From Pseudomonas quercus (lineage in GTDB: Bacteria; Pseudomonadota; Gammaproteobacteria; Pseudomonadales; Pseudomonadaceae), in NCBI RefSeq assembly GCF_012033695.1, contig NZ_JAAVJI010000005.1, positions 248,001 to 312,000 of the forward strand: a stretch of DNA of 64,000 nt. Reading direction: 5' to 3'. A program made the translations under genes and the position numbers. Numbering within the stretch: position 1 is the first letter of the stretch; every line of letters starts with the position of its first letter. The notes below the pieces were generated by a model. The model was not told the DNA's origin and did not search any database. It worked only from the letters and a program-made list of their open reading frames with translations. Shown here one piece after another: positions 1-10,300 of the stretch.

Positions 1-343
1 GGTCCGTAAACAGGGCGGGCAGGCAATCGGCTGTCATCACCGTACAGGCAATGCCCGGCGTAGACGACCAACTGGCATCGGCGTCCGGCTGCTGCTGGGG
101 GTTCGCTTCCACCACCTCAATGCCATGCACTTGGGACAGCCAGGCAGGCTCGATGCCATACAACGTACCCAGGCGCCTGCGGTTTTCAGCCACTGCAGCG
201 GGGTTATCGCCCACATGCCCGCCAAGGTTGAAGGTGTCAAAGGGTGCAAGGCTAACGCCGCCTTCACGCGTGGTGACGCAGGCGCGCACGTGGGCTGGCG
301 CAGGCCAGTCCGGCAGAAGCAGGCTGCCGGACAGGCCATTCAT
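1..343 (-). CDS. pgeF: PgeF/YfiH laccase-domain protein (C-terminus beyond the window)
   Basis: The 114 visible codons give the N-terminal half of a YfiH/PgeF (DUF152) protein. Seen: VTTREGGVS, FNLGGHVGDNPAAV, LSQVHGIEV and TADCLPALF, which carry the His and Cys of the family's metal/active site. The family hydrolyses misincorporated purine nucleosides or edits peptidoglycan precursors; older annotations say polyphenol oxidase. The start ATG overlaps the rluD stop as ATGA, so the two genes are translationally coupled, an arrangement common in pseudomonads. The reading frame is open to the window edge, so the far half cannot be assessed. Confidence 0.9.
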   Translation of the reverse strand, partial: MNGLSGSLLLPDWPAPAHVRACVTTREGGVSLAPFDTFNLGGHVGDNPAAVAENRRRLGTLYGIEPAWLSQVHGIEVVEANPQQQPDADASWSSTPGIACTVMTADCLPALFTD

Positions 344-1302
344 CCGACGAACGCCTCGCGGTCCTGCTTGAGCAGGGACGTGAGCCAGACGAAGTCATCG
401 GGCAAGGGAGACTCCCAGCCGATGCGCTCGCCTGTGGTGGGATGGTCCAGCTCCAGGAAGCGCGCATGCAGCGCCTGGCGCGGGAACGTCTTGAGGGCAT
501 CGACCAGGCTGGCACTGGCCGCCGGCGGAATACGGAAACGGCCGCCATACACCGGGTCCCCGACCAGCGGGAAGCCCACGTGGGCCATGTGCACGCGGAT
601 CTGGTGCGTACGGCCGGTTTCCAGCTTCACCCGCACGTGGGTGTGGGAACGGTAGCGATCCAGCACGCGGTAATGGCTTACGGCTGGCTTGCCGTTGTCC
701 ATCACGCCCATGCGCTGGCGCTGGGTACCGTGGCGGCCGATAGGCGCGTTGATCTTGCCACCGGCTGTGACCACCCCTACCACCACGCACTCATAGATGC
801 GGCTGACGCTGCGCTTTTGCAGCTGCGCCACCAGGTTGGTCTGGGCTTGAAGGGTTTTGGCCACCACCATCAGACCGGTGGTGTCTTTGTCCAGCCGGTG
901 CACGATGCCAGCCCGTGGCACGTTGACGATGTCCGGCACGTGGTGCAGGAGGGCATTGAGCAGGGTGCCATCCGCGTGGCCGGCCGCCGGGTGAACCACC
1001 AGGCCTGCAGGCTTGTTGATCACCAGGATTTGATCGTCTTCATAGACGATGTCCATCTCGATGGCCTGGGCAACCCATTCGCCTTGGGCTTCCTGCTCCG
1101 CTTCCAGCGCCAGTACGGCGCCGCCATGTACGACATCGCGCGGGCGCAAGGTGGCCCCGTCGACGGTCAGGCGGCCTTCTTTTATCCAGGCGGAGAGGCG
1201 TGAACGGGAGAACTCCGCGAAGAGTTGTGCGGCGACCTGGTCGAGGCGCTGGCCTCCCAGATCGGGGGTGACTTCGGCGCTAAGCCGGATGATCTCAGAC
1301 AT
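340..1302 (-). CDS. rluD: 23S rRNA pseudouridine(1911/1915/1917) synthase RluD
   Basis: A 320-residue protein with an N-terminal S4 RNA-binding domain (about residues 15-75) and an RsuA/RluA catalytic domain. The catalytic motif HRLDKDTTGLMVVAK contains the nucleophilic Asp, and GRTHQIRVHMAH is the usual late motif. RluD converts three uridines in helix 69 of 23S rRNA to pseudouridine in the cytoplasm, an RNA region that contacts tRNA and the small subunit. It is divergent from bamD and overlaps pgeF downstream. Length and motifs are normal for the family. Confidence 0.96.
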   Translation of the reverse strand: MSEIIRLSAEVTPDLGGQRLDQVAAQLFAEFSRSRLSAWIKEGRLTVDGATLRPRDVVHGGAVLALEAEQEAQGEWVAQAIEMDIVYEDDQILVINKPAGLVVHPAAGHADGTLLNALLHHVPDIVNVPRAGIVHRLDKDTTGLMVVAKTLQAQTNLVAQLQKRSVSRIYECVVVGVVTAGGKINAPIGRHGTQRQRMGVMDNGKPAVSHYRVLDRYRSHTHVRVKLETGRTHQIRVHMAHVGFPLVGDPVYGGRFRIPPAASASLVDALKTFPRQALHARFLELDHPTTGERIGWESPLPDDFVWLTSLLKQDREAFVG

Positions 1303-1460
1303 GCTTGGCTACACAGGAAACAGCGCGACCGCACAGCCTTTGGTTTCAGCTGCGCGCTTGTGGTTAAATACGGCGTCTTTCGTCCCGGAGGTTCGCGGGG
1401 CGCTCATCATAACAGGACGGCCGCGCCCAAGACAGCGGCTGTTAAGGGACGCAAGCCGCC

Positions 1461-2486
1461 ATGCAACTGAAACACCTGCTGCTGATCGCCATTGTCGGCC
1501 TTACTGCCGCCTGTTCGTCGAACAAGGAAGTGGTCGACGAGAACCTGAGCGAAGTGGAGCTGTACCAGCAGGCCCAGACCGACCTGGATAACCACAGTTA
1601 TACCAGTGCGACGGCCAAGCTGAAGGCTCTCGAGTCCCGCTACCCCTTCGGCCGTTATGCGGACCAGGCCCAGCTGGAACTGATCTACGCCAACTACAAG
1701 AATGCCGAGCCGGAGGCTGCCAAGTCTGCCGCCGAGCGCTTCATTCGCCTTCACCCCCAGCACCCGAACGTAGACTACGCCTACTACCTCAAGGGCCTCA
1801 CCTCCTTTGACCAAGACCGTGGCATCGTGGCGCGCTTCCTGCCGCTGGACATGACCAAGCGGGACCCAGGCGCTGCGCGCGACTCCTACAACGAGTTCGC
1901 CCAGCTCACCAGCCGTTACCCCAACAGCCGCTACGCGCCCGACGCCAAGCAGCGCATGATCTACCTGCGCAACCTGCTGGCGGCCTACGAAATCCATGTG
2001 GCGCACTACTACATCACTCGCCAGGCTTATGTGGCCGCTGCCAACCGTGGCCGCTACGTGGTGGAAAACTTCCAGGAAACCCCGGCTGTGGGTGATGGCC
2101 TGGCCGTAATGACCGAAGCGTACCAGCACCTGCACCTGGATGACCTGGCCGATACCAGCCTGCAAACCCTCAAGTACAACTACCCGGACCACCCCAGCCT
2201 GAAAGACGGCCAGTTCGTGCCGCTCAAGGAAGAGGCGGACGACCGCTCATGGCTGTCCAAGGCCACACTGGGCCTGATCGAGGGCAACGACGCGCCGCCG
2301 CCACCGAGCGAAAGCCGCGCCAACCAGGAACTGGCCAAGCAATATCAGGACGCCAAGGACAACATCCCGCGTGAACTGCGCCCTGCGGACGAAGGCGGTA
2401 CTGCCGACGACGCGCCAGCCGATACCGATGCGCCCAAGCCGCACCGTAGCTGGTTCAGCCGCCTGACCTTCGGCCTGTTCGACTGA
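1461..2486 (+). CDS. bamD: Outer membrane assembly lipoprotein BamD (ComL)
   Basis: A 341-residue lipoprotein. The signal peptide ends in a lipobox (LTAAC, Cys18), followed by tetratricopeptide-type helices ([31 protein letters not shown]). BamD is the essential lipoprotein of the BAM complex, which folds beta-barrel proteins into the outer membrane together with BamA. The C-terminal extension (about residues 265-341) is rich in Pro, Asp and Lys, as is usual in Pseudomonas but absent in E. coli. It is divergent from rluD. A very stable hairpin follows its stop codon. Confidence 0.96.
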   Translation: MQLKHLLLIAIVGLTAACSSNKEVVDENLSEVELYQQAQTDLDNHSYTSATAKLKALESRYPFGRYADQAQLELIYANYKNAEPEAAKSAAERFIRLHPQHPNVDYAYYLKGLTSFDQDRGIVARFLPLDMTKRDPGAARDSYNEFAQLTSRYPNSRYAPDAKQRMIYLRNLLAAYEIHVAHYYITRQAYVAAANRGRYVVENFQETPAVGDGLAVMTEAYQHLHLDDLADTSLQTLKYNYPDHPSLKDGQFVPLKEEADDRSWLSKATLGLIEGNDAPPPPSESRANQELAKQYQDAKDNIPRELRPADEGGTADDAPADTDAPKPHRSWFSRLTFGLFD

Positions 2487-2491
2487 CCCCC

Positions 2492-2531
2492 TGTGCAGCG
2501 GTCGCCCCACTACTGGGGTGATCGCTGCACA
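2492..2531 (+). terminator. Long stable hairpin just after bamD
   Basis: Arms at 2492-2509 and 2514-2531 pair over 18 positions around the loop CTAC. Two of the pairs are G-U on the plus strand, so the fold is fully paired only in RNA read in the bamD direction. No U-run follows, so it is either a Rho-assisted 3' end or a barrier protecting the bamD mRNA, not a classical intrinsic terminator. Confidence 0.6.
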
Positions 2532-2606
2532 GCGCTTCTGCCCGCTAGCCCTCCCCTGCTCCCCTTGGCTACACTGCACCCTCCCTTTCGCAGAAGCCCC
2601 GCCATC

Positions 2607-2837
2607 ATGATTCGCCTGATCTTCTGGATCGCCCTTGTTGCCATCGCCATCTGGGCATGGCGCCGGTTCAAGTCTCCCAAGCCACCTGTGCCACGCGCCT
2701 CCGGCACTACCCTGTCCATGGTCCGTTGCGCGCACTGCGGTGTGCACCTGCCTAGCGAGCGCGCCTTGGCCAATGGCAGCCAGTGGTACTGCAGCCGTGC
2801 ACACCTGGAGCAAGGCCCTGCCCAGCTTGATCGCTGA
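2607..2837 (+). CDS. PP0621-type small membrane protein
   Basis: A 76-residue protein with one N-terminal membrane segment (MIRLIFWIALVAIAIWAW) and a cytosolic tail with two Cys pairs (MVRCAHCGVHLP and SQWYCSRAH). The layout resembles a small zinc ribbon or treble clef. I recognise it as the short Pseudomonas family found between bamD and pilS (PP0621 family); no function is known to me. The ATG at 2607 puts the membrane helix first. An upstream in-frame start would add 38 residues of low-complexity sequence and is unlikely. Its end overlaps the proposed TTG start of pilS. Confidence 0.75.
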   Translation: MIRLIFWIALVAIAIWAWRRFKSPKPPVPRASGTTLSMVRCAHCGVHLPSERALANGSQWYCSRAHLEQGPAQLDR

Positions 2838-4419
2838 AACCTCCATGGGCGGGCGGGCACAGGCGCAACGCATGTTGCGGCTGTACCACCTGTACCGGTT
2901 GGTCATCGGCATCAGCCTGGTGCTGCTGATTTCCAGCGACATGGACAACCGCCTGCTTGAGCTGGAAAACGGGCAACTGTTCCGCGTGGGCAGCTGGCTG
3001 TACCTGATCTTCAACTTGCTGGTAGCGCTCACGTTTGGCAGCGCACACCGCTCGGCCAAAGTGTTCAGCCTGTCCACAGCCGATATCGTGCTGCTGTCCG
3101 GGCTGTTCTACGCCGGTGGCGGTACGGCCAGTGGCATTGGCAACCTCATGATTGCCTCGGTGGCCATGAGCAACCTGTTGTTGCGTGGCCGCCTGGGCCT
3201 GCTGATTGCGGCCCTGGCGTCTATCGGCATCATCTACCTGACGTTCTACCTGAGCTTCACCCGGCCAGCAGGCCCTAATGATTACGTACAGGCCGGTTCG
3301 CTGGGCGTACTGTGCTTTGCCGTGGCCCTGATCGTTCAGGGCTTGAGCCACCTGCTGCGCACCAGTGAAACCTTGGCCGAGCAGCGCGCCAGCGATGTCA
3401 CCAACCTGGAAGAGCTCAATGCCTTGATCCTGCAGCGCATGCGCACGGGCATCCTGGTACTGGACACAGGCCACCGGGTACAGCTGGCTAACCAGGGCGC
3501 ACTGGCACTGTTTGGAAAACCTGTGCTTATTGGTCAATTGATCAGCCTGCATGCGCCGGATTTGATCGAGCGGTTGCTGCAATGGCGGGTAAACCCTGCG
3601 CTGCGGGTAAACAGCCTCAAGCTCAAGGCCGATGGCCCCCCTGTGCAAGTGAGCTTCATCGCCTTAAGCCGAAATGCGGGGCAGCAGACCTTGGTTTTCT
3701 TGGAAGACCTGTCGCAGATAGCCCAGCAAGCGCAGCAGCTCAAGCTTGCCGCACTGGGCCGCCTCACCGCCGGCATTGCCCACGAAGTGCGCAACCCGCT
3801 GGGTGCCATCAGCCATGCAGGCCAGCTATTGCAGGAGTCCGAGACGTTGGACGATCCAGACCGGCGCCTGGTGCAAATCATTCTGGACCAGTCCAAACGC
3901 ATGAACCTGGTGATCGAGAACGTGCTGCAACTGTCTCGCCGGCGCCCGGCCGAGCCCCAGATGCTGGACCTGAAAGCGTGGCTGTCTGATTTCGTCGACG
4001 AATTCATGGCCACAGCCCCAAGCCATCAACGGCTGCACATGGAAAGCCCCACCGGCATTGTAGAAACTCGCATGGACCCCCACCACCTCACCCAAGTTGT
4101 GACTAACCTTGTACAGAATGGGTTGCGTTACAGCGGCCTGAACCACACCACGGCCCAGGTCTGGCTAAGGCTGGGGGTGGACAAGGCCAGCGGGCTGCCC
4201 GTGCTGGAGGTGGTGGACGACGGCCCTGGTTTCGCCCCGGAAAAGCTGCAACACATTTTCGAGCCCTTTTTCACCACAGAAACCAAAGGTACGGGGTTGG
4301 GGCTGTATATTTCTCGGGAGCTGTGCGAAGGCAACCGCGCTCACCTGGATTACCGGCCGGCCCCCCGAGGTGGCAGTTGCATGCGCATTACCTTCGCCCA
4401 TGCCCGCAGACAGGCCTGA
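2827..4419 (+). CDS. pilS: Two-component sensor kinase PilS
   Basis: PilS is the inner-membrane sensor that with PilR controls type IV pilin expression and senses pilin level in the membrane. Seen: about six N-terminal membrane segments (residues 20-185), a PAS region (about 205-300), the HisKA motif GIAHEVRNPLGAISHA and an HATPase domain with DDGPGFAPEKL and TKGTGLGLYISREL. I chose the TTG at 2827 because it gives 530 residues and puts the phospho-acceptor His at 319, as I recall for P. aeruginosa PilS. The ATG at 2845 (524 residues) is the alternative; neither has a strong Shine-Dalgarno. The gene overlaps its upstream neighbour by 11 bases and is followed after 2 bases by pilR. Confidence 0.9.
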   Translation: MIAETSMGGRAQAQRMLRLYHLYRLVIGISLVLLISSDMDNRLLELENGQLFRVGSWLYLIFNLLVALTFGSAHRSAKVFSLSTADIVLLSGLFYAGGGTASGIGNLMIASVAMSNLLLRGRLGLLIAALASIGIIYLTFYLSFTRPAGPNDYVQAGSLGVLCFAVALIVQGLSHLLRTSETLAEQRASDVTNLEELNALILQRMRTGILVLDTGHRVQLANQGALALFGKPVLIGQLISLHAPDLIERLLQWRVNPALRVNSLKLKADGPPVQVSFIALSRNAGQQTLVFLEDLSQIAQQAQQLKLAALGRLTAGIAHEVRNPLGAISHAGQLLQESETLDDPDRRLVQIILDQSKRMNLVIENVLQLSRRRPAEPQMLDLKAWLSDFVDEFMATAPSHQRLHMESPTGIVETRMDPHHLTQVVTNLVQNGLRYSGLNHTTAQVWLRLGVDKASGLPVLEVVDDGPGFAPEKLQHIFEPFFTTETKGTGLGLYISRELCEGNRAHLDYRPAPRGGSCMRITFAHARRQA

Positions 4420-4421
4420 CC

Positions 4422-5762
4422 ATGACGCAACGGCAAAAGATTTTGATCGTCGACGACGAGCCGGATATTCGTGAACTGCTGGAAATCACCCTCGGCCGAA
4501 TGAAGCTGGAGACACGGGGCGCGCGTAACGTAAAGGAAGCAAAGGACTGGCTGGCCGCCGAAGCCTTCGACCTTTGCCTGACCGACATGCGCCTACCCGA
4601 TGGCTCTGGCCTGGACTTGGTCCAGTATATTCAGCAGCGCCACGCCAATGTGCCCGTGGCCATGATCACGGCCTATGGAAACGTGGACACGGCCATCAAT
4701 GCCTTGAAGGCCGGTGCATTCGACTTTCTGACCAAACCCGTAGACCTGCCCCGCCTGCGCGAACTGGTCGGCACTGCGCTACGCCTGAGCCTGGGTAGCC
4801 CTGAGCGGGTCGCCGCTGACGACCGGCTGATCGGCGGCTCGCCCCCCATGCAAGCCCTGCGCAAGCAGATTGACCGCCTGGCACGCAGCCAGGCACCGGT
4901 GTACATCAGCGGTGAGTCCGGTACGGGTAAAGAGCTGGTCGCCCGGCAGATCCACGAACAGGGCCCGCGCAATGAACGGGCGTTTGTGCCCGTGAACTGC
5001 GGCGCCATTCCCACCGAACTGATGGAGAGCGAATTCTTCGGGCACCGCAAAGGCAGCTTCAGCGGGGCCATGGAAGACAAGCCCGGCCTGTTCCAGGCCG
5101 CTGAGGGTGGCACCCTGTTCTTGGACGAAGTGGCCGACCTGCCTTTGGCAATGCAGGTGAAGCTGCTACGGGCCATTCAGGAAAAGGCCATCCGCAGTGT
5201 GGGTGGGCAAACCGAGCGTGTAGTGGATGTGCGGGTGCTGTGTGCAACCCATAAGGATTTGGCCCAAGAGGTGCAGGCAGGGCGTTTCCGGCAGGACCTG
5301 TACTACCGCCTCAATGTGATCGAACTGCGGGTGCCACCTCTGCGCGAGCGCCGCGAGGACATCTACGTCATTGCACAGGCAGTGCTCAAGCGCCTGGCCG
5401 CCAACAGCGGCCTACCCCCCGCCCAATTGGCGCCGGGCGCGCAGGCGATCCTGCGCCAGTACCGTTTCCCAGGCAATGTGCGGGAATTGGAAAACATGCT
5501 GGAGCGGGCTTACACCCTGTGCGAAAACGACACGATCGAGGCCACTGACCTGCGCGTGGAAGACACCGGGGCACTGCGTGAAGGCGGCGAGCACAGCTTG
5601 GCCGAGGTGGACAACCTGGAGGATTACCTGGAGAACATCGAGCGCACGCTGATTCTTCAGGCCCTTGAAGAAACCCGCTGGAACCGCACGGCTGCGGCAC
5701 AGCGACTGAACATGAGCTTCCGTTCCATGCGGTATCGGTTGAAGAAATTGGGGCTGGAATAG
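4422..5762 (+). CDS. pilR: Sigma-54-dependent response regulator PilR
   Basis: An NtrC-type activator of 446 residues. The receiver domain has the acidic pocket DDE (11-13) and phospho-acceptor Asp55 in LCLTDMRLPDG. The AAA+ domain has Walker A GESGTGKE and Walker B GTLFLDEVADL. The C-terminal Fis-type helix-turn-helix ends NRTAAAQRLNMSFRSMRYRL. The sigma-54 contact loop, normally GAFTGA, reads GSFSGA at 211-216. PilR activates pilin transcription with RpoN after phosphorylation by PilS, encoded 2 bases upstream. The major pilin gene pilA is not in this window, so the regulated promoter lies elsewhere. Confidence 0.95.
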   Translation: MTQRQKILIVDDEPDIRELLEITLGRMKLETRGARNVKEAKDWLAAEAFDLCLTDMRLPDGSGLDLVQYIQQRHANVPVAMITAYGNVDTAINALKAGAFDFLTKPVDLPRLRELVGTALRLSLGSPERVAADDRLIGGSPPMQALRKQIDRLARSQAPVYISGESGTGKELVARQIHEQGPRNERAFVPVNCGAIPTELMESEFFGHRKGSFSGAMEDKPGLFQAAEGGTLFLDEVADLPLAMQVKLLRAIQEKAIRSVGGQTERVVDVRVLCATHKDLAQEVQAGRFRQDLYYRLNVIELRVPPLRERREDIYVIAQAVLKRLAANSGLPPAQLAPGAQAILRQYRFPGNVRELENMLERAYTLCENDTIEATDLRVEDTGALREGGEHSLAEVDNLEDYLENIERTLILQALEETRWNRTAAAQRLNMSFRSMRYRLKKLGLE

Positions 5763-5767
5763 CCCCA

Positions 5768-5841
5768 ATTCGCCCGCTGCGCAGGCTCCTACACGCTGAG
5801 TTAGATGTAGGCCTTGTGGGAGCAGGCGCCAGCCTGCGAAT
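5768..5841. repeat. Inverted pair of REP-like elements
   Basis: The unit at 5816-5841 (GTGGGAGCAGGCGCCAGCC then TGCGAAT) and the reverse complement of 5768-5794 share the GTAGGAGC/GTGGGAGC head, GC-rich stem and GCGAAT tail of P. putida REP sequences. They face each other across about 20 bases between the convergent ends of pilR and thiO, a normal site for such pairs. Confidence 0.65.
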
Positions 5842-5852
5842 GAACTGCCCCT

Positions 5853-6947
5853 TTAAAACGGCGGCGCATAAGGCGCCGGGTCAACAATAGGGGCTCTCTC
5901 CAACATAAGGTCAGCCAACAGCTGACACGAAGCCGGTGCCAGTACCAAACCATTTCGGTAGTGCCCGCAGTTCAGCCAAAGCCCGGGGTAGCTGCTTACC
6001 GACCCGATAAAGGGGATACCTTCAGGCGACCCAGGCCGCAGGCCGGCCCAATGGGCAACCGGTTCGGCATCACGCAACGCCGGCAGCAAGGCCTCGGCAG
6101 AGGCCCGCAGGCTGGCCATGGCCGGTTCGGTGGGCGTTTTGTCGAACCCGGCATGTTCCAAGGTACTGCCGACCAGCACATGCCCATCTCGCCGGGGAAT
6201 GGCATAGCGGGTACGCGCCAGCACCATGGCCGGAAGAAAGTCCTCGGCACACTTGAACAGAATCATCTGGCCTTTCACGGGCTCCACGGGCAACGCAAGG
6301 CCCAACGTAGCCAACAATTCTCCGCTCCAGGCACCGGCCGTCAGCACCACCTGGTCGGCCAGGACCTCGCCTGCGTCGGTGCTCACGCCCTGAATACGCC
6401 CCTGCTTATGCACAAAGCCCAGCACCGAGCAGTGTTCCTTCAACGTAACGTTGGGCAGGGCCGCCAATGCGGCGCGCAGGGCCTTCACTAGCCGTGGATT
6501 GCGCACGTTAGCCACGCCCCCCATATAGATGCCGCTGGCAAAGCCTGCGCCCAGCACAGGCACCTTGCGGTACACGTCCGTCATGTTCACCTTGTTCAGA
6601 GGACGCGCCTGTTGCCGTGCCCAGGCCAAGGCCTGCGCTTCATCCTCCAGGTCCAGCCAGTACAGGCCGGTAACGTGCACCTCCGGGTCCACACCCGTAC
6701 GGGTGAAGAGGTGATCGCCCAGTTGGGGATAGAATTCCTGAGACCAGTGGGCCAAGGCGGTAACCGCCGGGCTGTAGCGCCAGGGGTAGAGAGGCGAGAC
6801 GATGCCCCCACCGGCCCAGGAGGCTTCTCTGCCCGCGTGCTGGCGGTCCAGCAAGGTTACCTGAACGCCTGCGCTGGCCAGGTTGAGGGCGGTCATCAGG
6901 CCAATAACGCCTGCGCCGATGATGAGGGTGTGGTCAGCAGTACTCAT
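5853..6947 (-). CDS. thiO: Glycine oxidase ThiO
   Basis: A 364-residue flavoprotein of the D-amino acid oxidase family. Seen: N-terminal FAD-binding motif IIGAGVIGLMTALNLA (residues 10-25), followed by LLDR for the ribose contact, and the conserved REASWAGGGIVSPLYP. The C-terminal HWAGLRPGSPEGIPFIG and NCGHYRNGLVLAP are typical of ThiO. The enzyme oxidises glycine to iminoglycine for the thiazole ring of thiamine. It is convergent with pilR across a REP pair and lies just downstream of the pilin operon on the same strand. Confidence 0.9.
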   Translation of the reverse strand: MSTADHTLIIGAGVIGLMTALNLASAGVQVTLLDRQHAGREASWAGGGIVSPLYPWRYSPAVTALAHWSQEFYPQLGDHLFTRTGVDPEVHVTGLYWLDLEDEAQALAWARQQARPLNKVNMTDVYRKVPVLGAGFASGIYMGGVANVRNPRLVKALRAALAALPNVTLKEHCSVLGFVHKQGRIQGVSTDAGEVLADQVVLTAGAWSGELLATLGLALPVEPVKGQMILFKCAEDFLPAMVLARTRYAIPRRDGHVLVGSTLEHAGFDKTPTEPAMASLRASAEALLPALRDAEPVAHWAGLRPGSPEGIPFIGSVSSYPGLWLNCGHYRNGLVLAPASCQLLADLMLERAPIVDPAPYAPPF

Positions 6948-6966
6948 GTTTACTCAGCAAAACGGC

Positions 6967-7383
6967 CTAGCGGCCCCAACAATAAGCGGTAGTGACACCT
7001 GCGGTCATTGTAGGATTGTTGCGCCGCCCTGTCTGATCAATAGTGAATGTGCCGCATACATCGGTGGCCATCATGGTGTTGTTTGCTGGGGTGGCTGTGA
7101 TGGTAAAGGCCTGCTCTCTACGATTCACTGCCAAGTTGTACCAGGCATTGCTGTTGGGAAGGTTGTAATCCACCACACCTTGCCTGGGGGTGTATTGCCC
7201 TGCCAACGAATAGTAACGCTCCAGCCCCTGGGCCGCCTCTACCAGCAGTTGGGCTATTTCTGCTCGATGGCTTTTACGGACATAGCTCATGTAGCTAGGG
7301 TATGCGATAGCGGCCAGCAGCCCTACGATCGCCACGACTATCATCAACTCTATTAGCGTAAAACCTTTGCTTGCGGTTCTCAT
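6967..7383 (-). CDS. pilE: Type IV minor pilin PilE
   Basis: A 138-residue pseudopilin with a class III leader: [20 protein letters not shown], cleavage after Gly, and Glu at +5. The globular part ends with a Cys pair (DVCGTF and AYCWG) of the D-loop type. Minor pilins prime assembly at the pilus tip. The ATG at 7383 has AGTAGGG in front at good spacing; the ATG at 7389 is too close to it. The gene starts 8 bases after the pilY1 stop and is last in the pilin operon. Confidence 0.85.
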   Translation of the reverse strand: MRTASKGFTLIELMIVVAIVGLLAAIAYPSYMSYVRKSHRAEIAQLLVEAAQGLERYYSLAGQYTPRQGVVDYNLPNSNAWYNLAVNRREQAFTITATPANNTMMATDVCGTFTIDQTGRRNNPTMTAGVTTAYCWGR

Positions 7384-7391
7384 CGTCATCC

Positions 7392-10300
7392 CTACTGTAT
7401 TTGCCGCCACATGATCCGCCGGGCACCGCCGCTTCCACCCAGCTCCTTGATAGCCTTGACCTTGGCATCCGAGGTATTGACCACCTTGGTGTCGGCAGTG
7501 CCGCTCTTGTCGCTGACCACGGCATTGAGCGTGGGGATACCGCTGGCGAAGTTGACGCCTGCCGACACGGCATCGTCCGAGTTCACAATGCCATCGCCGT
7601 TGGTGTCGATAACCGCATAGGAGAGCATTTTGCCGCTGATTGCCTCCAGCTCGATCAACCGCCCAAAGCCTTGGGCAGCACAAGGGTCTGAAGTGTCGAC
7701 ACCCGCCGTGGTGAAAACGATCCGCCCGCGGGTATAGGTGGCTTGGTAGATCACTCGCTCCCCAACCATCGTGCCGTTATAACTCAACGGCAGGTACCAG
7801 CCCTTTTTGTTTGGGTAATCCACCGCATTTTGGGAAACCGTCAGGTAGGTGTCTCCATTGATGGTGGATGTTCCGGTGATTGCTTGGGCCTGCAGGTCGT
7901 TCACCGTGTAACTGCCCGTGCTATTGGACGCATCCCAGATAGCGTAAAAGCCTTGAGTGGTACTCGACGTTTTGTCGGCGATTTCCAGGAATTTGCCAGT
8001 ACCGAAAGACACCATGTAACCGTTGGTGGTGTTGGCCGTGATCAGTGGCTGGGCAGTGATGGGCTGGCTAGCGCCGCCAGGGGCCGTGAACAGCGGCTTT
8101 CCGGAGAAGGCCACGCCCCAGTTTGAGGTAGCCGTGCTGCTAAGGTCGAATTTCCACATGCGCCCTTTGAGGTCCCCCCCATATGCCGCCTGCACCACGT
8201 TAGCGGCATTGACTACAAGTTTGACAGAAGACAGGCCGTTATCTGTTTCAGTGCTGTCTACAACAATCTCTTTGATAAGCGCCCCGGTGGCTGCGTTTAC
8301 CACATACAACGCTGCTACCCCGGTATTGCTGCCATAGCCGTTGCTGATAAATGCAGCCCAGGTGCCATCGGGAAGCCGTGCCACTTCCGGGCGAGCGTAG
8401 GCATAACCCAGGTCGTTAAAACCGTTACTGGCATTAGCCGTGTCCGGTGCGCGGATTTCCCATAAAGCCTTGAATGAGTCTCCAGCACTGGCGTCGAATA
8501 ACTGTATGGCATAAAACGCCTTGGCCGCGCCTCCCGTCCCTCCGAAGGCAATGGTTTTCCAAACGTTACTCACCTGTGCGTCAAATACGGCCAGCGAGCC
8601 ATCGTTGAGAAACCTGTGTGTGGTGCCGTCCACATAGGTAGGGTCTTCAACCTGATACAGGTTTGGCAGCGTTGTGGAGGGGAGGTAGGCGAAACGGCGT
8701 GCGCCTGTAGCGCCGTCTATGACGTTAGTGAAGCCATCGTTTGCATTCACCAGAATAGTGTTGCTCATACCCTTGGCCTTGGTGGCCAGATAAGTGCTGT
8801 AGCTGGTATCTCCAGTGAGGTCGGATGCCGTCTGTGCAGTGGCTGAAGCGAGCACCACAGGGGAATCGATTACATCACCCAACAAAAGCGAGCGGGTTTT
8901 CAGGCCTGCTTTGTTGGTGCCTTTTGCCCATTCGATAAGGTCTACCCCCGTGAGGGTGGCCCCTGTGCCGTTCCGGGTACTGAGGCTTGCCAGGCTATTG
9001 GTAAGGGTTGCCTGCTGAGTAGGCGAAAAGTTGGCAAACGCCAGATCGATAGGCCGGTTGGTTGTGGTATTCCAGGACTGGAAGCTGCCCGCACCGGAAC
9101 CAACCTTCATGGTCGTGTCTGTCGTCCACTTTGGCGCTCCGTTGGTATCCAATGTCCCATCGCTGGCAAATGCGTAGGCGCGGAGGGTGCCGCTCCAATC
9201 CGAAGGGTTGTAAAGGCTTTGGTAATAGTAGTTGGCGTTGTAAGTGACTGAAGAGGCTGTCGTACCTCCACCGCCAGACCCTGCCTTGGAGCTGATTTCG
9301 TTAAGTGCCTGAGTCAATGCCGCTGTCAGGGTCGCACTGTCTGTGGCTTGGTAGTACCTGCCACGCCCATAGCTTGCAGCGTCAGATAACATTTCGTTGG
9401 CTGCAGTAAAGCCTACGGTATAGGTGGACATGTTTTGCTTGGGGAAATCGGTAGCGTCCCAACTTTTGGCAGCAGCATCCGTGCCAGTTGAGCGCATGTC
9501 GATGTCATAGGCGAATTTCGCGACATCGTCCAAGTAGAGCGTATCCCCCTCCGTATCGCCGTTGAGATTGTCCCCATCATTGGCTTTGTTGTCCCAATTA
9601 GGCAGGTTGGTTGAGTCGGTGGTCGCAGGGTCCTTGGGAGGGAATGTACGGTCATAGGTTGGCAAGCCATCGGTAATGACAACGCCGAAGTTACGTTGAC
9701 ACCGGTATTGGATCGGGCTGGTATAGGTGCTGGGCGACGTATTGTAATAAGGCGCAAGGCCACGAAAATAGCGCGTGATTTCATAGTAAGTTTCAGCCAG
9801 GGGCGTGTTGGCCTGGGCACTTAGGCCGCTTATGGCACTCAGCAGGCTGTTGTAGTTGGTATTGGCCTGCGCAGCCGTAGTATCGCCCCTTGCTTGCAAA
9901 TCGGAAATGGCTTTCGCGATGTTCCCCCCAGGTCCTTGGTCCGAACCTGTAGGTGGGTTGAATGTCGCCAGCCCCATGCGTAGAGCGCGGTTTGCCGTAA
10001 CCAACGACGAAGATACGGTGCGGGCCACATTTATGCGGTAGTCCGTGGGAATAGAGCCATCGGTATAATCTTTGGTTTTTACAGAGGGGCCCAGCAGCCC
10101 GATGAGGTAGGACAGGTAACGGGTTGAGTAGCGTGTATTGCCACCACCTACAGGATCAGGCAACTTCAAACAGACGCGGTTATTCAAACCACCATTAGCG
10201 GAACGGGAGAAAGCATAATACCCGTTACCGCACCCAGTACGGACCAAGTTTGCAAGGAAAAAGTTTTCATTTTCCATATTCTGAGCAGAAACGTTATTAC

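Noticed and set aside
442..1203. 253-codon open frame opposite rluD
   Set aside because: Antisense shadow; rluD catalytic motif and length are normal.
1407..2192. 261-codon open frame opposite bamD
   Set aside because: Antisense shadow; BamD signal peptide and TPR sequence are clear on the plus strand.
5763..5852. Terminator between pilR and thiO
   Set aside because: The inverted repeats there fit REP units better; there is no U-run on either strand.
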